Shown here piece by piece: positions 11,427 through 25,800 of a stretch of 47,425 nt of DNA; position 1 is the stretch's first letter; each line of letters opens with the position of its first letter. The stretch spans positions 1 to 47,425 of the forward strand of contig NW_022204680.1 in NCBI RefSeq assembly GCF_008831285.2. Reading direction: 5' to 3'. The stretch is from Nymphaea colorata. Its lineage: Eukaryota; Streptophyta; Magnoliopsida; Nymphaeales; Nymphaeaceae. The notes under the pieces were generated by a model that ran no database searches, was not told the origin of the DNA, and saw only the letters and a program-made list of their open reading frames with translations. Position numbers and translations under genes: made by a program.

Positions 11427-14225
11427 ACCACTAAGTCATTCCATACATATGTAACAACAAGTTAAGCATATTCAATTAACTATAAGTGGTCAAATGAATC
11501 ACTTAATCTCTCAATTAAATATAAGTGATCAAATATATGTAAACAAGTGAAAAACATTAGATTAACTATAATGGATCAAATGAATTACTTGAATCTCATT
11601 CATTTTCATACAAACTTGTGCTTTCAATTCACCAAATCTATCAATATGGATGTGACAACAAAGTAAGCACACTCAATTAAGCATGCGTGATCATATGAAT
11701 CACTCAAATCTCACTCATATTGATACAAACTTGTAATTTCAATCTCTTAGATCGTTCAATATAGATGTAACAGCAAGTTCAACTCGTTGGACAAATTACA
11801 ACGGATCGAAGTAATGCATTGATCTCATTTATATCCATATAAACTTGTGATTTTAATCATTTAAATCATTCACTATAGGCGTAATAACAAATGAAACACA
11901 TTAGATTAACTATAAGAGATCAAATGAATAAATTGGATCTCATTCATTGTCATACGAACTTGTGATTTCAATCCCTAAATCATCCGATATGAATGTGATA
12001 ACAAGTTAAACACACTTAATTAATTATGCATGATCAAATGAATCACTTAAATCTTACTTGCATTGATATGAACTTGTAATTTCAATCCTTTAAATCGTTC
12101 ACTATAAATGCAACAAGTTCAACTCATTGAACTAACTACAAGGGATAAAAGTAATGCATTGATCTCATTTGTCTCCATACGAACTTGTGATTTCGATCAA
12201 TCAAATCCTTCATTATAGATGTAATAACAAGCGAAACACATTAGGTTAACTATATGGCAAAAGATGAATCACTCGAATCTCATTCATTTTTTTACAAAGT
12301 TGTGATTTCAATGCACTAATTCATTCAATATGGATATAACAACAAGTTAGGCACATTCAATTAAGTATGCGTAATCAAATGAATAACTTAAACACCACTC
12401 ACTATAGATATAACTATAAACTAATGTGTAGAACTCATTTATATCCATATAAACTTTTGATTTTAATCTTCTAAATCATTCATTATAGATATAATAACAA
12501 GTGAAATACTTTAGATAAACTATAACATATTAAATGAATTACTTGAATCTAATTTATTTTCATACAAACTTATGCTTTCAATCCACTAAATCATTCAATA
12601 TGGATGTAACAACAAGTCAAGCACATTTAATTACAAATGTGTGATCAAATGAATCACTTAAATAATTAATATTGGTACAAACTTGTGATTTCAATTCTTT
12701 AGTTCGTTCACTATAAATGTAACGTTAAGTTCAACTTATTGGACTAACAGTAAGGGATCAAAGTAATGCATAGATCTCATTTGTATCCATATAAACTTGT
12801 GATTTCAATAATTTAAAATCGTTCAATATAAATGTAATAACAATTGAAACACATTAGGTTAACTATAAGACACCAAATAAATCACTCGAATCTCATTCAT
12901 TTTCATAAAAACTTATGATTTCAATTTACTAAATCGATCAATATGGATGTGACAACAATTTAAGTACATTCAATTAAGTATGTCTGATCATACGAATCAC
13001 TTAAATCGCACTAGTATTGATACGAACTTGTGATTTCGATCTTTTAGATCGTTCACTATAGATGTAACAACAAATTCAACTCATCGGACTAACTACACGT
13101 GTTTAAAGTAATGCATAGATCTCATTTATATACATATGAACTTGTGATTTCAATCTTTCATTATAGATATAATAACAAGTGAAATACATTAGATTAATTA
13201 AAAGGGACCAATTGAATGACTAGACTCTCATTCATTTCCAAACGAATTTCTTATTCTAAACCACTAAGTCATTCCATACGTATGTAACAACAAGTTAAGC
13301 ACATTCAATTAAATATAAGTAATCAGATGAATCACTTAATCTCTCAATTAAATGTAAGTGATCAAATATATGTAATCATAAGTGAAAAACATTATATTAA
13401 CTATAATGGATCAAATGAATTACTGGAATCTCTTTCATTTTCACACAAACTTGTGATTTCAATTCACTAAATCGACCAATATGGATGTAACAAGAAGTTA
13501 AGCACACTCAATTAAGCATGTGTGATCATATGAATCACTTAAATCTCACTTGTATTGATACAAACTTGTAATTTCAATCTCTTAGATGATTCACTATAGA
13601 TGTTACAACAAAGTTCAACTCATTGGATAAACTACAAAGGATCAAAGTAATGCAGAGATCCCATTTATATTCATATAAACTTGTGATTTTAATCATTTAA
13701 GTCATTCATTATACACATAATAACAAATGAAACACATTAGATTAAATATAAGAGATCAAATGAATAAAATGAATCACATTTATTTTCATACGAACTTGTG
13801 ATTTCAATCTCTAAATCATTCAATATGGATGTGACAACAAGTTAAGCACATTTAATTAATAGTGCATGATGAAATGAATCACTTAAATCTTACTCGCATT
13901 GATACGAACTAGTGAGTTCAATCCTTTAAATCATTCACTATAAATGTGACAAGTTCAACTCATTGGACAAACTACAAGGGATAAAAGTAATGCATTAATC
14001 ACATGTCTCCATATGAACTTGTGATTTCGATCATTGAAATTTTTCATTATAGATGTAATAATAAACGAAACACATTAGGTAAACTGTAGGAGAAAAGATG
14101 AATCACTCGAATCTCATTCAATTTCATACAAAGTTGTGATTTCAATACACTAATTCATTCAATATGGATGTAACAACAAGTTAGGTACATTCAATTAAGT
14201 ATGTGTAATCAAATGAATAACTTAA
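11427..14225 (+). repeat. Satellite domain I, forward, with a 1.83-kb super-repeat
   Basis: The segment beginning ACCACTAAGTCATTCCATAC at 11427 recurs at 13260, 1833 bp later (about 16 monomers). Both copies carry the same private rearrangement in which a type 2 monomer runs directly into a type 1 monomer through AATCTCTCAATTAAAT, skipping type 3. Correspondence continues to the far end: the segment near 12180-12390 matches 13990-14220. About one and a half copies are present before the domain ends at the first inversion junction. Confidence 0.85.
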
Positions 14226-14834
14226 CTTGTTGTTACATCTATAATGAATGATTTGAATGATTGAAATCACAAGTTCATATGGATACAAATGAGATTTCAT
14301 GCAGTACTTTGATGAGTTGAATTTGTTGTTACAAGTATAGTGAATGATCTAAAGAATTGAAATCACAAGTTCGTACCAATACAAGTGAGATTTAAGTGAT
14401 TCATATGATAACGCATACTTAATTGAATGTGTTTAACTTATAGTTACGTCTATATTAAAAGATTTAGTAGATTGAAATCACAAGTTTGTATGAAAATGAA
14501 TGAGATTCGAGTCAATCATTTGGTGTCTTATAGTTAACTTAATGTGTTTATCTTGTTATTACATTTATAATGAACGATTTAAATAATTGAAATCACAAGT
14601 TCATATGGGTACAAATGGGATCTACGCATTAGTTTGATCCCTTGTAATTAGTCTAATGAGTTGGACTTGTAGTTACATCTATAATGAACGATCTAAGAGA
14701 TTGATATGACAAACTCGTATCAATATGAATGAGATTTAATTGATTCATTTGATGACACATATTTAATTGAATGTGCTTAACTTGTTGTTACATCTACATT
14801 CAATGATTTAGTGGATAGAAATCACAAGTTTGTA
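14226..14834 (-). repeat. Inverted satellite block 1 (about 610 bp)
   Basis: Monomers here read on the minus strand: the box appears as ATTGAAATCACAAGTT, and the TGTAACAACAAGTT motif as AACTTGTTGTTACA. The left junction is at AACTTAA|CTTGTTGTTAC near 14225; the right junction is at TTTGTATGAA|TGTAAC near 14835. About five monomers are inverted. Confidence 0.9.
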
Positions 14835-17800
14835 TGAATGTAACAACAAGACAAGCACATTCAATTAAATATGTAAAGAACCACTTAAATCCCACTCATG
14901 TTGATAGGAACATGTGATTTCGATCCCTTAAACCGTTCAATATAGATGTAGCAAGAAGTTAAACTCGTTGGATTAAATACAAGAGATCAAACAAATGCAT
15001 TGATCCCATTTGTATCCATATAAACTTGTGATTTCAACGATTCAAATCATTCATTATTATTGTAATAATAAGTAAAACACATTATTTTTACAATAAGGCA
15101 TCAAATGAATGACTTTAATATCATTCATTTTCATACAAAGTTGTGATTTCAATCCACTAAATCGTTCAATATGGATGTAACAACTAATTGAGCATATTTA
15201 TTAAGTGTGTGTGATCAAATTGCGCACATTTATTAAGTGTGTGTAATTTCAATCCACTAATTAAGTGTGTGTGATCAAATGAATCAATTTGATCCCACTT
15301 TTATTAATACAAACCTGTGATTTCAATCCCTTAGATCATTCATTATATATGTAACAACAAGTTCAACTGTTTGGATTAACTACAAGTTATCAAACTAATG
15401 TATAGATCCCATTTGTATACATATGAACTTGTGATTTCAATCATTTAAATCATTTATTATAGATGTAATAACAAGTGAGACACATTAGATTAAATATAAC
15501 TGAGCAACTGAATCACTTGAATTTCATTCATTTTCATTTAAACTTGTGATTTCAATCCACTAAATCATTCAATATGGATGTAACAACAAGTCAAGCACAT
15601 TCAATTAAATATGTGTGAACAAAAGAATCACTTAAATCCCATTCGTGTTGATAGAAACATGTGATTTCGACCCCTTAAATCGTTCACTATAGATGTAGCA
15701 AGAAGTTGAACTCGTTGGATTAAATACAATGGATCAAACAAATTCAATGATCCCATTTGTATCCATATAAACTTGTGATTTCAATCATTTAAATAATTCA
15801 TTATAAACATTATAACAAGTGAAACACATTAGATTAACTTATGAGTGACTTGAATCTCATTCATTTTCATACAAACTTGTGATGTCAATCCACTAAATCA
15901 TTCGATATGGATCTAACAATAAGTTAACACATTCAATTAAATATGCCTGATCAAATGAAAGAATCACTTAAATCTCACTCGTATAGATACAAGTGTGTGA
16001 TTTCAATCCCTTCCATATTGTTCACTATAGCAAGTTCATCTCTTTCGATTAACTACAAGGGATCAAACTTATGCATAGATCCCATTTGTATCCATATGAA
16101 CTTGTGATTTCAATCATTTAAATCATTGATTACAAATATAATAATAAGTGAAACATATTAGATTAACTACAAGTGATCAAATGAATGACTTCAACCTCGC
16201 ACATTTTCATAAAAACTTGTGATTTCAATTCACTAGATCATTGAATAGATGTAACAATAGTTAAGTACATTCAATTAACTATGTGAGATCAATTGAATCT
16301 CTTAAATCCTACTCCAACTGATATGAATTTGTGATTTCAATCCCCTAGCTATAGATGTCACGACAAATTCAACTCATTATATTAAATACAAGAGATTAAA
16401 AAAATGCATTAATCCCTTTTGTATCAATCTAAACTTGTGATTTCAATGATTTAAATCATTCATTATGATAAAAAGTAAAACACATTATTTTTACTCTAAG
16501 GCATCAAATGAATTACTTGAATATAATTCATTTTCAAACAAACTTGTGATTTCAATACACGCGTTCAATATGGTTGTAACAATAAATTGAGCACATTCAA
16601 TTAAGTGTGTGTGATCAAATGAGTCAATTTGATCCCACTTTAATTAATACAAGCCTGTTATTTCAATCACTTAGATCATTAATTATAGATGTAACATCAA
16701 GTTCAACTGATTGGATTAACTACAATGGATCAAATTAATGCATAGATCCCATTTGTATACATATGAACTTGTGATTTCAATAATTTAAATCATTCATTAT
16801 AGATGTGAAAAGAAGTGAGACACATTAGATTAAATATAAGTGAGCAAATGAATCACTTGAATTTCATTAATTTTCATTTAAACTTGTGATTTCAATCCAC
16901 TAAATCATTCAATATGGATGTAACAACAAGTAAAGCACATTCAATTAAATATGTGTGATCAAAAGAATCACTTAAATCCCACTCATGTTGATAGGCACAT
17001 GTGATTTTGATCCCTTAAGTCGTTCACTATAGATGGGGAAAGAAGTTAACTCGTTGGGTTAAATACAATGGATCAAATAAATTCATTGATCCTATTTGGA
17101 TCCATATAAACTTGTGATTTCAATCATTTAAATAATTCATTATAAACATTATAACAAGTGAAACACATTATATTAACTATAAGAGATCATATGAATGACT
17201 TGAATCTCATTCATTTTCATACAAACTTGTGATATCAAACCACTAAATCATTCGATATGGATCTAACAATAAGTTAACACATTCAATTAAATATGCCTAA
17301 TCAAATGAAAGAATCACTTCAATCTAACTCGTATAGATACAAGCATGTGATTTCAATCCCTTACATTGTTCACTATAGATGCAACCACAAGTTCAACTCA
17401 TTGGATCAAACTTATGCATAGATCCCATTTCTATCCATATGAACTTGTGATTTCAATAATTTAAATCTTTCATTACAAATATAATAACAAGTGAAACACA
17501 TTAGATTAACTATAACTGATCAAATGAATGACTTCAGTCGCGCTCATTTTCATAGAAACTTGTGATTTCAATTCACTAGATCATTGAATAGATGTAACAA
17601 TAGTTAAGTACATTTAATTAACTATGTGAGATCAATTAAATCTCTTAAATCCTATTCCAATTGATATGAATTTGTGATTTCAATCTCCTAGATCGTTCCC
17701 TATAGATGTGACAACAAATTCAACTCATTATATTAAATACAAGAGATTAAACACATGCATTAATCCCATTTGTATTCATATAAACTTGTGGTTTCAATGA

Positions 17801-18235
17801 TTTAAATCATTCATTAAGATTGTAATAACAAGTAAAACACATTATTTTTGCATCAAATGAATTCCTTGAATATCATTCATTTTCAAACAAACTTGTGATT
17901 TCAATCCACTAAATCATTCAATATGGTTGTAACAATAAATTGAGCACATTCAATTAAGTGTGTGTGATCAAATGAATCAATTTGATGCCACTTTTATTAA
18001 TATAAGCATGTGATTTCAATCCCTTAGATCATTCATTATTGATGTAACAACAAGTTCAACTGATTGTATTAACTACAAGAGATCAAACTAATGCATAGAT
18101 CCCATATGTATACATATGAACTTGTGATTTCAAATATTTAAATCATTCATTATAAATGTAATAAGAAGTGAAACACATTAGATTAAATATAAGTGAGCAA
18201 ATGAATCACTTGAATTTCATTCATTTTCATTTAAA
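14835..18235 (+). repeat. Satellite domain II, forward, with a 1.36-1.40 kb super-repeat
   Basis: The diagnostic variant AGTAAAACACATTATTTTT (in place of the type 1 AGTGAAACACATTAGATTA) occurs at 15071, 16474 and 17831, spacings of 1403 and 1357 bp (about 12 monomers, four trimers). Other shared variants, such as AATGTGTGTGATCAAATGA-like and GATCCCACTTTTATTAAT segments, recur at the same spacing. The domain ends inside a type 2 monomer at about 18235. Confidence 0.85.
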
Positions 18236-19861
18236 CTAAAATCAGAAGTTTATAAGGATATAAATGAGATGTATACATTAGTTTATAGTGAACGATCTAA
18301 GGGATTGAAATAACAAGTTCGTAACAATACGAGTGGTATTTAAGTTATTCATTTGATTACGCATGCTTAATTGAATGTGCCAAACTTGTTGTTACATCCA
18401 TATTAAATGAAATAGTGTATTGAAATCACAATTTTGTAAGAAAATGAATGAGATTCGAGTGATTCATCTTTTGCCCTGTAGTTAACCTAATGTGTTTTGC
18501 TTGTTATTACGTCTATAATGAAGGATTTCAATGATCGAAAGCACAAGTTTGTATAGAGACAAATGGGAACAATGCATTACTTTTATCCCTTGTGGTCACT
18601 ACAAGGAGTTGAACTTGTCACATTTATAGTGAACGATTTAAAGGATCGAAATCACAAGTTCGTATCAATGAGAGCAAGATTTAAGTGATTCATTTTATCA
18701 TGCATAATCAATTAAATGTCCTTAACTTGTTGTCACATCCATATTGAATGATTTGGGAATTGAAATCACAAGTTCGTATGAAAATAAATGAGATTCAATT
18801 TATTCATTTGATCTCTTATAGTTAATCTAATGTGTTTCATTTGTTATTACGTCCATAATGAATGATTAAAATCACAACTTTATATGGATAAAAATGGGAT
18901 CTATGCATTACTTTTGATCTCTTGTAGTTTGTCTAATGAGTTGAGTTTGTTGTTACATCTATAGTAACGATATAAACAATTGAATTCACAAGTTCGTAAC
19001 AATGTTAATGATTTAAGAGATTCATTTGATGATGCATTTATAATTAAATGTGCCTAACTTGTTGTTACATCCATATTAAATGATTTAGTGGATGAAAATC
19101 ATAAGCTTGTATGAAAATAAATTAGATTCAAGTAATTCATTTGTTATGTTATAGTTTATATAATGTATTTTACTTGTTATTACTTTTATAATGAATGATT
19201 TAAATGATTAAAATCAGAAGTTCATATGGATATAAATGAGATTTATATATTACTTTATAGTTACATTTATAGTGAATGATCTAAGGGATTGAAATAACAA
19301 GTTCGTAACAATACGAGTGGTATTTAAGTTATTCATTTAATTACGCATGCTTAATTTAATGTGCCTAACTTGTTGTTACATCCATATTGAATGAATTAGT
19401 GTATTGAAATCACAATTTTGTAAAAAAATGAATGAGATTCGAGTGATTCACCTTTTGCCCTGTAGTTAACCTAATGTGTTTTGCTTGTTATCACATCTAT
19501 AATGAAGGATTTCAATGATTGAAAGCGCAAGGTCGTATGGAGACAAATGGGAAAAATGCATTACTTTTATCCCTTGTGGTCACTACAAGGAGTTGAACTT
19601 GTCACATTTATAGTGAACGATTTAAAGGATTGAAATCACAAGTTCGTATCAATGCGAGCAAGATTTAAGTGATTCATTTGATCATGCATAATCAATTAAA
19701 TGTGCTTAACTTGTTGTCACATCCATATTGAAGGATTTGGGAATTGAAATCACAAGATCGTATGAAAATAAATGAGATTCAATTCCTTCATTTGATCTCT
19801 TATAGTTAATCTGATGTGTTTCATTTGTTATTACGTCCATAATGAATGATTTAAACGATTA
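18236..19861 (-). repeat. Inverted satellite block 2 (about 1.63 kb), with a 0.98-kb internal duplication
   Basis: All monomers are reversed. The segment around AACGATCTAAGGGATTGAAA at 18291 recurs at 19275, giving a direct repeat of about 984 bp within the block. Reverse-complemented, the section near 19100-19270 matches 12410-12600 of domain I closely, including private variants such as AATCTAATTTATTTTCATAC. The block therefore appears to derive from domain I and not from its immediate neighbours. The right junction is at TTAAACGATT|AATGATCAAA near 19861. Confidence 0.88.
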
Positions 19862-22800
19862 ATGATCAAATGAATCAATTAAATAACACTATTATTGATA
19901 CAAACTTGGGATTTCTTTCCCATAGATCATTCACTATTGATGTAACTACAAGTTCTACTGATTGGATTAACTGCAAGGGATCGAACTAATGCATAGATCC
20001 CACTTATATACATATGAACTTGTGATTTGAATCAATTAACTTATTCATTATAAATGTAATAACAAGCGAGACACATTGGATTAAATATCGATGAGTAAAT
20101 CAATCACATGAATCTCATTAATTTTCTTCTAAACTTGTGATTACAATCGACTAAATAATTCAATAAGGATGTTAGAACAAGTAAAAAAAATTCAATTAAA
20201 TATGTGTGATCAAAAGAATCACTTAAATCCCACTCGTATTGAGGGAACTTGCGATTTCAATCATTTAAATCGTTTGTCATAGATGTAACATGAAGTTAAA
20301 ATCATTAGATTGGATACAAGGGATCGAACAAAAGCATTGGTCCATTTTCTATCCATATAAACTAGTGATTTTAACCTTTTAAACCATTCATAACAGACTT
20401 TATAACAAACGAAACATATTAGATTAACAACAAGAGATCATATGAATGAGTTGAATCTCATTCATTTTCATACAAACTTGTGATTTCAGTCCACTCAATC
20501 AATCAATGTAAATGCATCAACAAGTTAACCACATTCAATTAAATATCTGTGATCAAATGAATGAATTAAATCTCTCAGGCATTGATACGAACTTATGATT
20601 TAAATCTCTTAGATCAATAATTAGATATGTAACTACAAGTACAACTCATTAGATTAACCGCAAGGGATCAAATTAATGCGTAGATCCCATTTGTATCCAT
20701 GTGAACTTGTGATTACAATCATTTAAATCATTCATTATAGATGCAATAACAAGTGAAACACATTATATTTAGTGTAATTGAGCAAATGAATAACCTGAAT
20801 CTCATTCAGTTTCATTTAAAATTGTGATTTCAATCCACTAAATTATTTAATATGTATTAATAAAATGTTATACACATTTAATTTAATAGGTGTGATCAAA
20901 TGAATCAATTAAATCTCACTATTATTGACACAAACTTGTGATTTTTTTTCCTTAGATCATTCATCATAGATGTAACAACAAGTTCAACTGATTGGATTAA
21001 CTACAAGGGGAGTAACTAAGGTAACGATCCCATTTACATACATATGAACTTGTGATTTCAATCATTAAAATCATTCATTATACATGTAATGACAAGTGAG
21101 ACACATTAGGTTAAACATGAGTGAGCAAATCAATCAGTTGAATCTCATTCATTTTCTTTTAATCTTGTGATTTCAATTCACTATATCATTTAATATGGAT
21201 GTAATAAGAAGTTAAGCACATTGAATTAAATATGTGTGATCAAAAGAATCACTTAAATTCCACTCGTAATGATAGGAACTTGTGATTTCCATTCCTTAAA
21301 TCGTTCACTATAGATGAAACAAGAAGTTAAACTCGTTGGATTATTTAAAAGAGATCAAACAAATTGTGATTTCAATCAATTAAATCATATATTATCAATG
21401 TAACAACAAGTGAGACACATTAAATTAAATATAAGTGAGCAAATGAATCACTTGATTCTCATTCATTTTCTTTCAAGCTTGTGATTTCAGTATACTAAAT
21501 GATTCAATATGGGTGTAACAACAAGTTCGGCACATTCAATTAAATATGCGTCATCAAAAGCATCACTTAAACCAACTCGCAATGATAGGAACTTGTGATT
21601 TCATCTCTTAAATATGTGATTTCATCTCTTAAATTGCATTAGATAGAAGGGATTAAACAAACGCATTGGTCTCATTTCTATCCATATAAACTAGTGATTT
21701 TAATCATTTTAATCATTCATTATAGACATTGTAACAAGCGAAATATATTAGATTAACTATAAAGGATCATATGAACGAGTTGAATATGATTGATTTTCAT
21801 ACAAACATGTGATTTTAATCCACTAAATCATTGAATGTGAAAGAAACAACAAGTTAACCACATTCAATTAAATATGTGTGATCAAATGAATCAATTAAAT
21901 CTCTCTCATATTGGTACGAACATGTAATTTCAATGTTTTAGATCGTTCATTAGAAATATAACTACATGTTTAACTTATTGGATTAACTACAAGGGATAAA
22001 ACTAATGCATAGATCCAATTTGTATCTATATGAACTTGTGATTGCAATCATTTAAATCATTCGTTATATATGCAATAACAAATGAAACAGATTATGTTTA
22101 CTGTGATTGAGCAAATGAATCACTTGAATCTCGTTCTTTTTCAATTAAACTTGTGATTTCAATCCACCAAATCATTCAATATGAATTAACAACATGTTAA
22201 GCATATTCAATTTAATATGCGTGATCAAATGAATCAATTAAATCCCACTATTATTCATACGAACTTGTAATTTCTTTTCTTTAAATCATTCATTATAGAT
22301 GCAACAACAAGTTCAACTGATTGGATTAACTACACTGTTCTAACTAACGCATATATATATATGAACTTGTGATGTCAATAATTTAAATCATTCATTATAG
22401 ATGTAATAACAAGTGAAACACATTACATTAAATATAAGTGAGCAAATGAATTACTTGAATCTGATTCATTTTCTTTTGAATTTGTGATTTCTATCTACTA
22501 AATCATTCAATATGGATGTAACAACAAGTTAAGCACATTCAATTAAATATGGGTGATCAAAAGAATTCTTTAAATCCCACTCGTATTGATACAAACTTGT
22601 GATTTCATCCCTTAAATCGTTCACTATGGATGTAACAAAAATTTAAACTTTTGCATTAGATGAAAGGGATCAAATAAATGCATTGGTCTCATTTGTATCC
22701 ATATAAACTAGTGATTTTATTTATTTAAATCGTTCATTATAGACATTGTAACAAGCAAGACATATTAGATTAACTATAAGGGATCATATGAACGAGTTGA

Positions 22801-25800
22801 ATCTCATTGATTTTCATACAAACTTGTGATTTCAATCCACAAAATCATTTAATATGTATTAATAAAATGTTATACACATTTAATTTAATATGTGTGATCA
22901 AATGAATCAATTAAATCCCACTATTATTGACACAAACTTGTGATTTCTTTTCCTTAGATAATTCATCATAGATGTAACAACAAGTTCAACTGATTGGATT
23001 AACTACAAGGGGTGTAACTAAGGTAATGATCCCACTTACATACATATGAACATATGATTTCAATCATTAAAATCATTTATTATACATATAAAAACAAGTG
23101 AGACACATTAGATTAAATATGAGTGAGCAAATCAATCACTTGAATCTCATTCATTTTCTTTTAATCTTGTGATTTCAATTCACTATATCATTTAATATGG
23201 ATGTAATAACAAGTTAATCACATTGAATTAAATATGTGTGATCAAAAGAACCACTTAAATTCCACTTATAATGATAGGAACCTGTTATTTCCATTCCTTA
23301 AATCGTTCACTATAGATGTAACAAGAAGTTAAACTCGTTTGATTATTTAAAAGAGATCAAACAAACTGTGATTTCAATCATTTAAATCAATCATTACCAC
23401 TATAACACCAAGCGAAACACATTAGATTAAATATAAGTAAGCAAATGAATCACTTGATTCTCATTCATTTTCTTTTAAGCTTGTGATTTCAGTCTACTAA
23501 ATCATTAAATACGGATGTAACAACAAGTTAGGCCCATTCAATTAAATATGCATCATCAAAAGCATCACTTAAACCAACTCGCATTGATAGGAACTTGTGA
23601 TTTCATCTCTTAAATTGTTCCCTATGTATGTAACAAGAAGTTAAGCTCATTGCATTAGATACAAGGGATTAAACAAATGCGTTGGTCTCATTTCTATCCA
23701 TATAAATTAGTGATTTTAATCATTTTAATCATTCATTATAGACATTGTAACAAGTGAAACATTTTAGTTTAACTATAAATCGATTGATTCTTTTGAATCT
23801 GATTGATTTTCATACAAACATGTGATTTCAATCCACTAAATCATTGAATGTGAAAGAAACAACAAGTTAACCACATTCAATTAAATATGTGTGATCAAAT
23901 GAATTAATTAAATCACTCTCATATTGATACGAACTTTGATTTCAATGTCTTAGATCGTTCATTAGAGATATAACTACATGTTCAACTTATTCGATTAACT
24001 ACAAGGGATAAAACTAATGCATAGATCCAATTTGTATCTATATGAACTTGTGATTGCAATCATTTAAATAATTCGTTATATATGTAATAACAAGTGAAAG
24101 AGATTATGTTTACTATGATTGAGCAAATGAATCACTTGAAGCTCGTTCTTTTTCATTAAACTTGTGATTTCAATCCACTAAATCATTCAATATGGTTTAA
24201 CAACATGTTAAGCACATTCAATTTAACATGTGTGATCAAATGAATCAATTAAATCCAATTAATATTGATACAAACTTGTGATTTCTTTTCCCTAGATCAT
24301 TCATTATAGATGTAATAACAAGTTCAACTAATTGGATTAACAATACGGGATATAACTAATGCATAGATCCCATTTATATACATATGAACTTGTGATTTCA
24401 ATCATTTAAATCATTCTTATTAGATGTAATAACAGGCGATACACATTACATTAAATATAAGCGAGCAAATGAATCTCTTGAATCTCATTCATTATCTTTT
24501 AAACTTGTGATTTCTATCCACTAAATCATTCAATATGAATGTAACAACAAGTTAAGCACGTTCAATTAAATATGCGTGATCAAAAGAATCACTTAATTCC
24601 CATAAATCGTTCACTATAGATGTAACAAGAAGGTAAACTGATTGGATTTTTGAAACAAGGGATCAAACAAATGCATTGGTCCCATTTGTGTCCATATAAA
24701 CTAATGATTTTAATCATTTAAATAATTCATTATTGATATTGTAACAAGCAAAACATATTAGATTAACTATAAGGGATCATATGAATGAGTTCAATCTCAT
24801 TCATTTTCAAGCAAACTTGTGATTTCTATCCACTAAATCATTCAATATGAATTTAACAATAAGTTAACCACATTCAATTAAATGTGTGCTATCAAATGAA
24901 TCAATTAGATCTCTCTCGTATTGATACGGACTTGTGATTTAAATCTCTTTGATCGTTTATTAGAGATGTAACGACAAGTTGAACTCATTGGATTAACTAC
25001 GGATGATCAAACTAATGCATAGATCCCATTTGTATCCATATGAACTTGCCATCAGAATAATTAAAATCATTCATTGTAGATGTAATAACAAGCAAAACAC
25101 ATTATATTTCCTGTGATTGAGCAAATGAATCACTTCAATCTCATTCGTTATCATTTAAACTTGTGATTTCAATCCACTAAATCATTCAATATGAATTAAC
25201 AACATGTTAAGCATATTGAATTTAATATGCGTGATCAAATGAATCAATTAAATCCCATTATTATTCATACGAACTTGCAATTTCTTTCCCTTAAATAATT
25301 CATTATAGATGCAACAACAAGTTCAACTGATTGGATTAACTACACTGTTCTAACTAATGCATATACATAACTAATGCATATACATATGAACTTGTGATTT
25401 CAATCATTTAAATCATTCATTATAGATGTAATTACAAGTGAGACACATTACATTAAATATAAGTGAGCAAATGAATCACTTGAATCTCATTCATTTTCTT
25501 TTAAACTTGTAATTTCTATCCACTAAATTATTCAATGTGGATGTAACAACAACATAAGCACATCTAGTTAAATAAGTGTGGTCAAATGAATCACTTAAAT
25601 CCCACTCGTATTGATAGGAACTTGTGATTTCAATCCCTTAAATCGTTCACTATAGATGTAATAAGAAGTTAAACTCATTGGATTAGATACAAGGGATCAA
25701 ACAAATGCATTGGTCCCAATTGTATCCATATAAACTAGTGATTTTAATCATTTAAATAATTCATTATAGACATTGTAACAAGCGAAATATATTAGATTAA

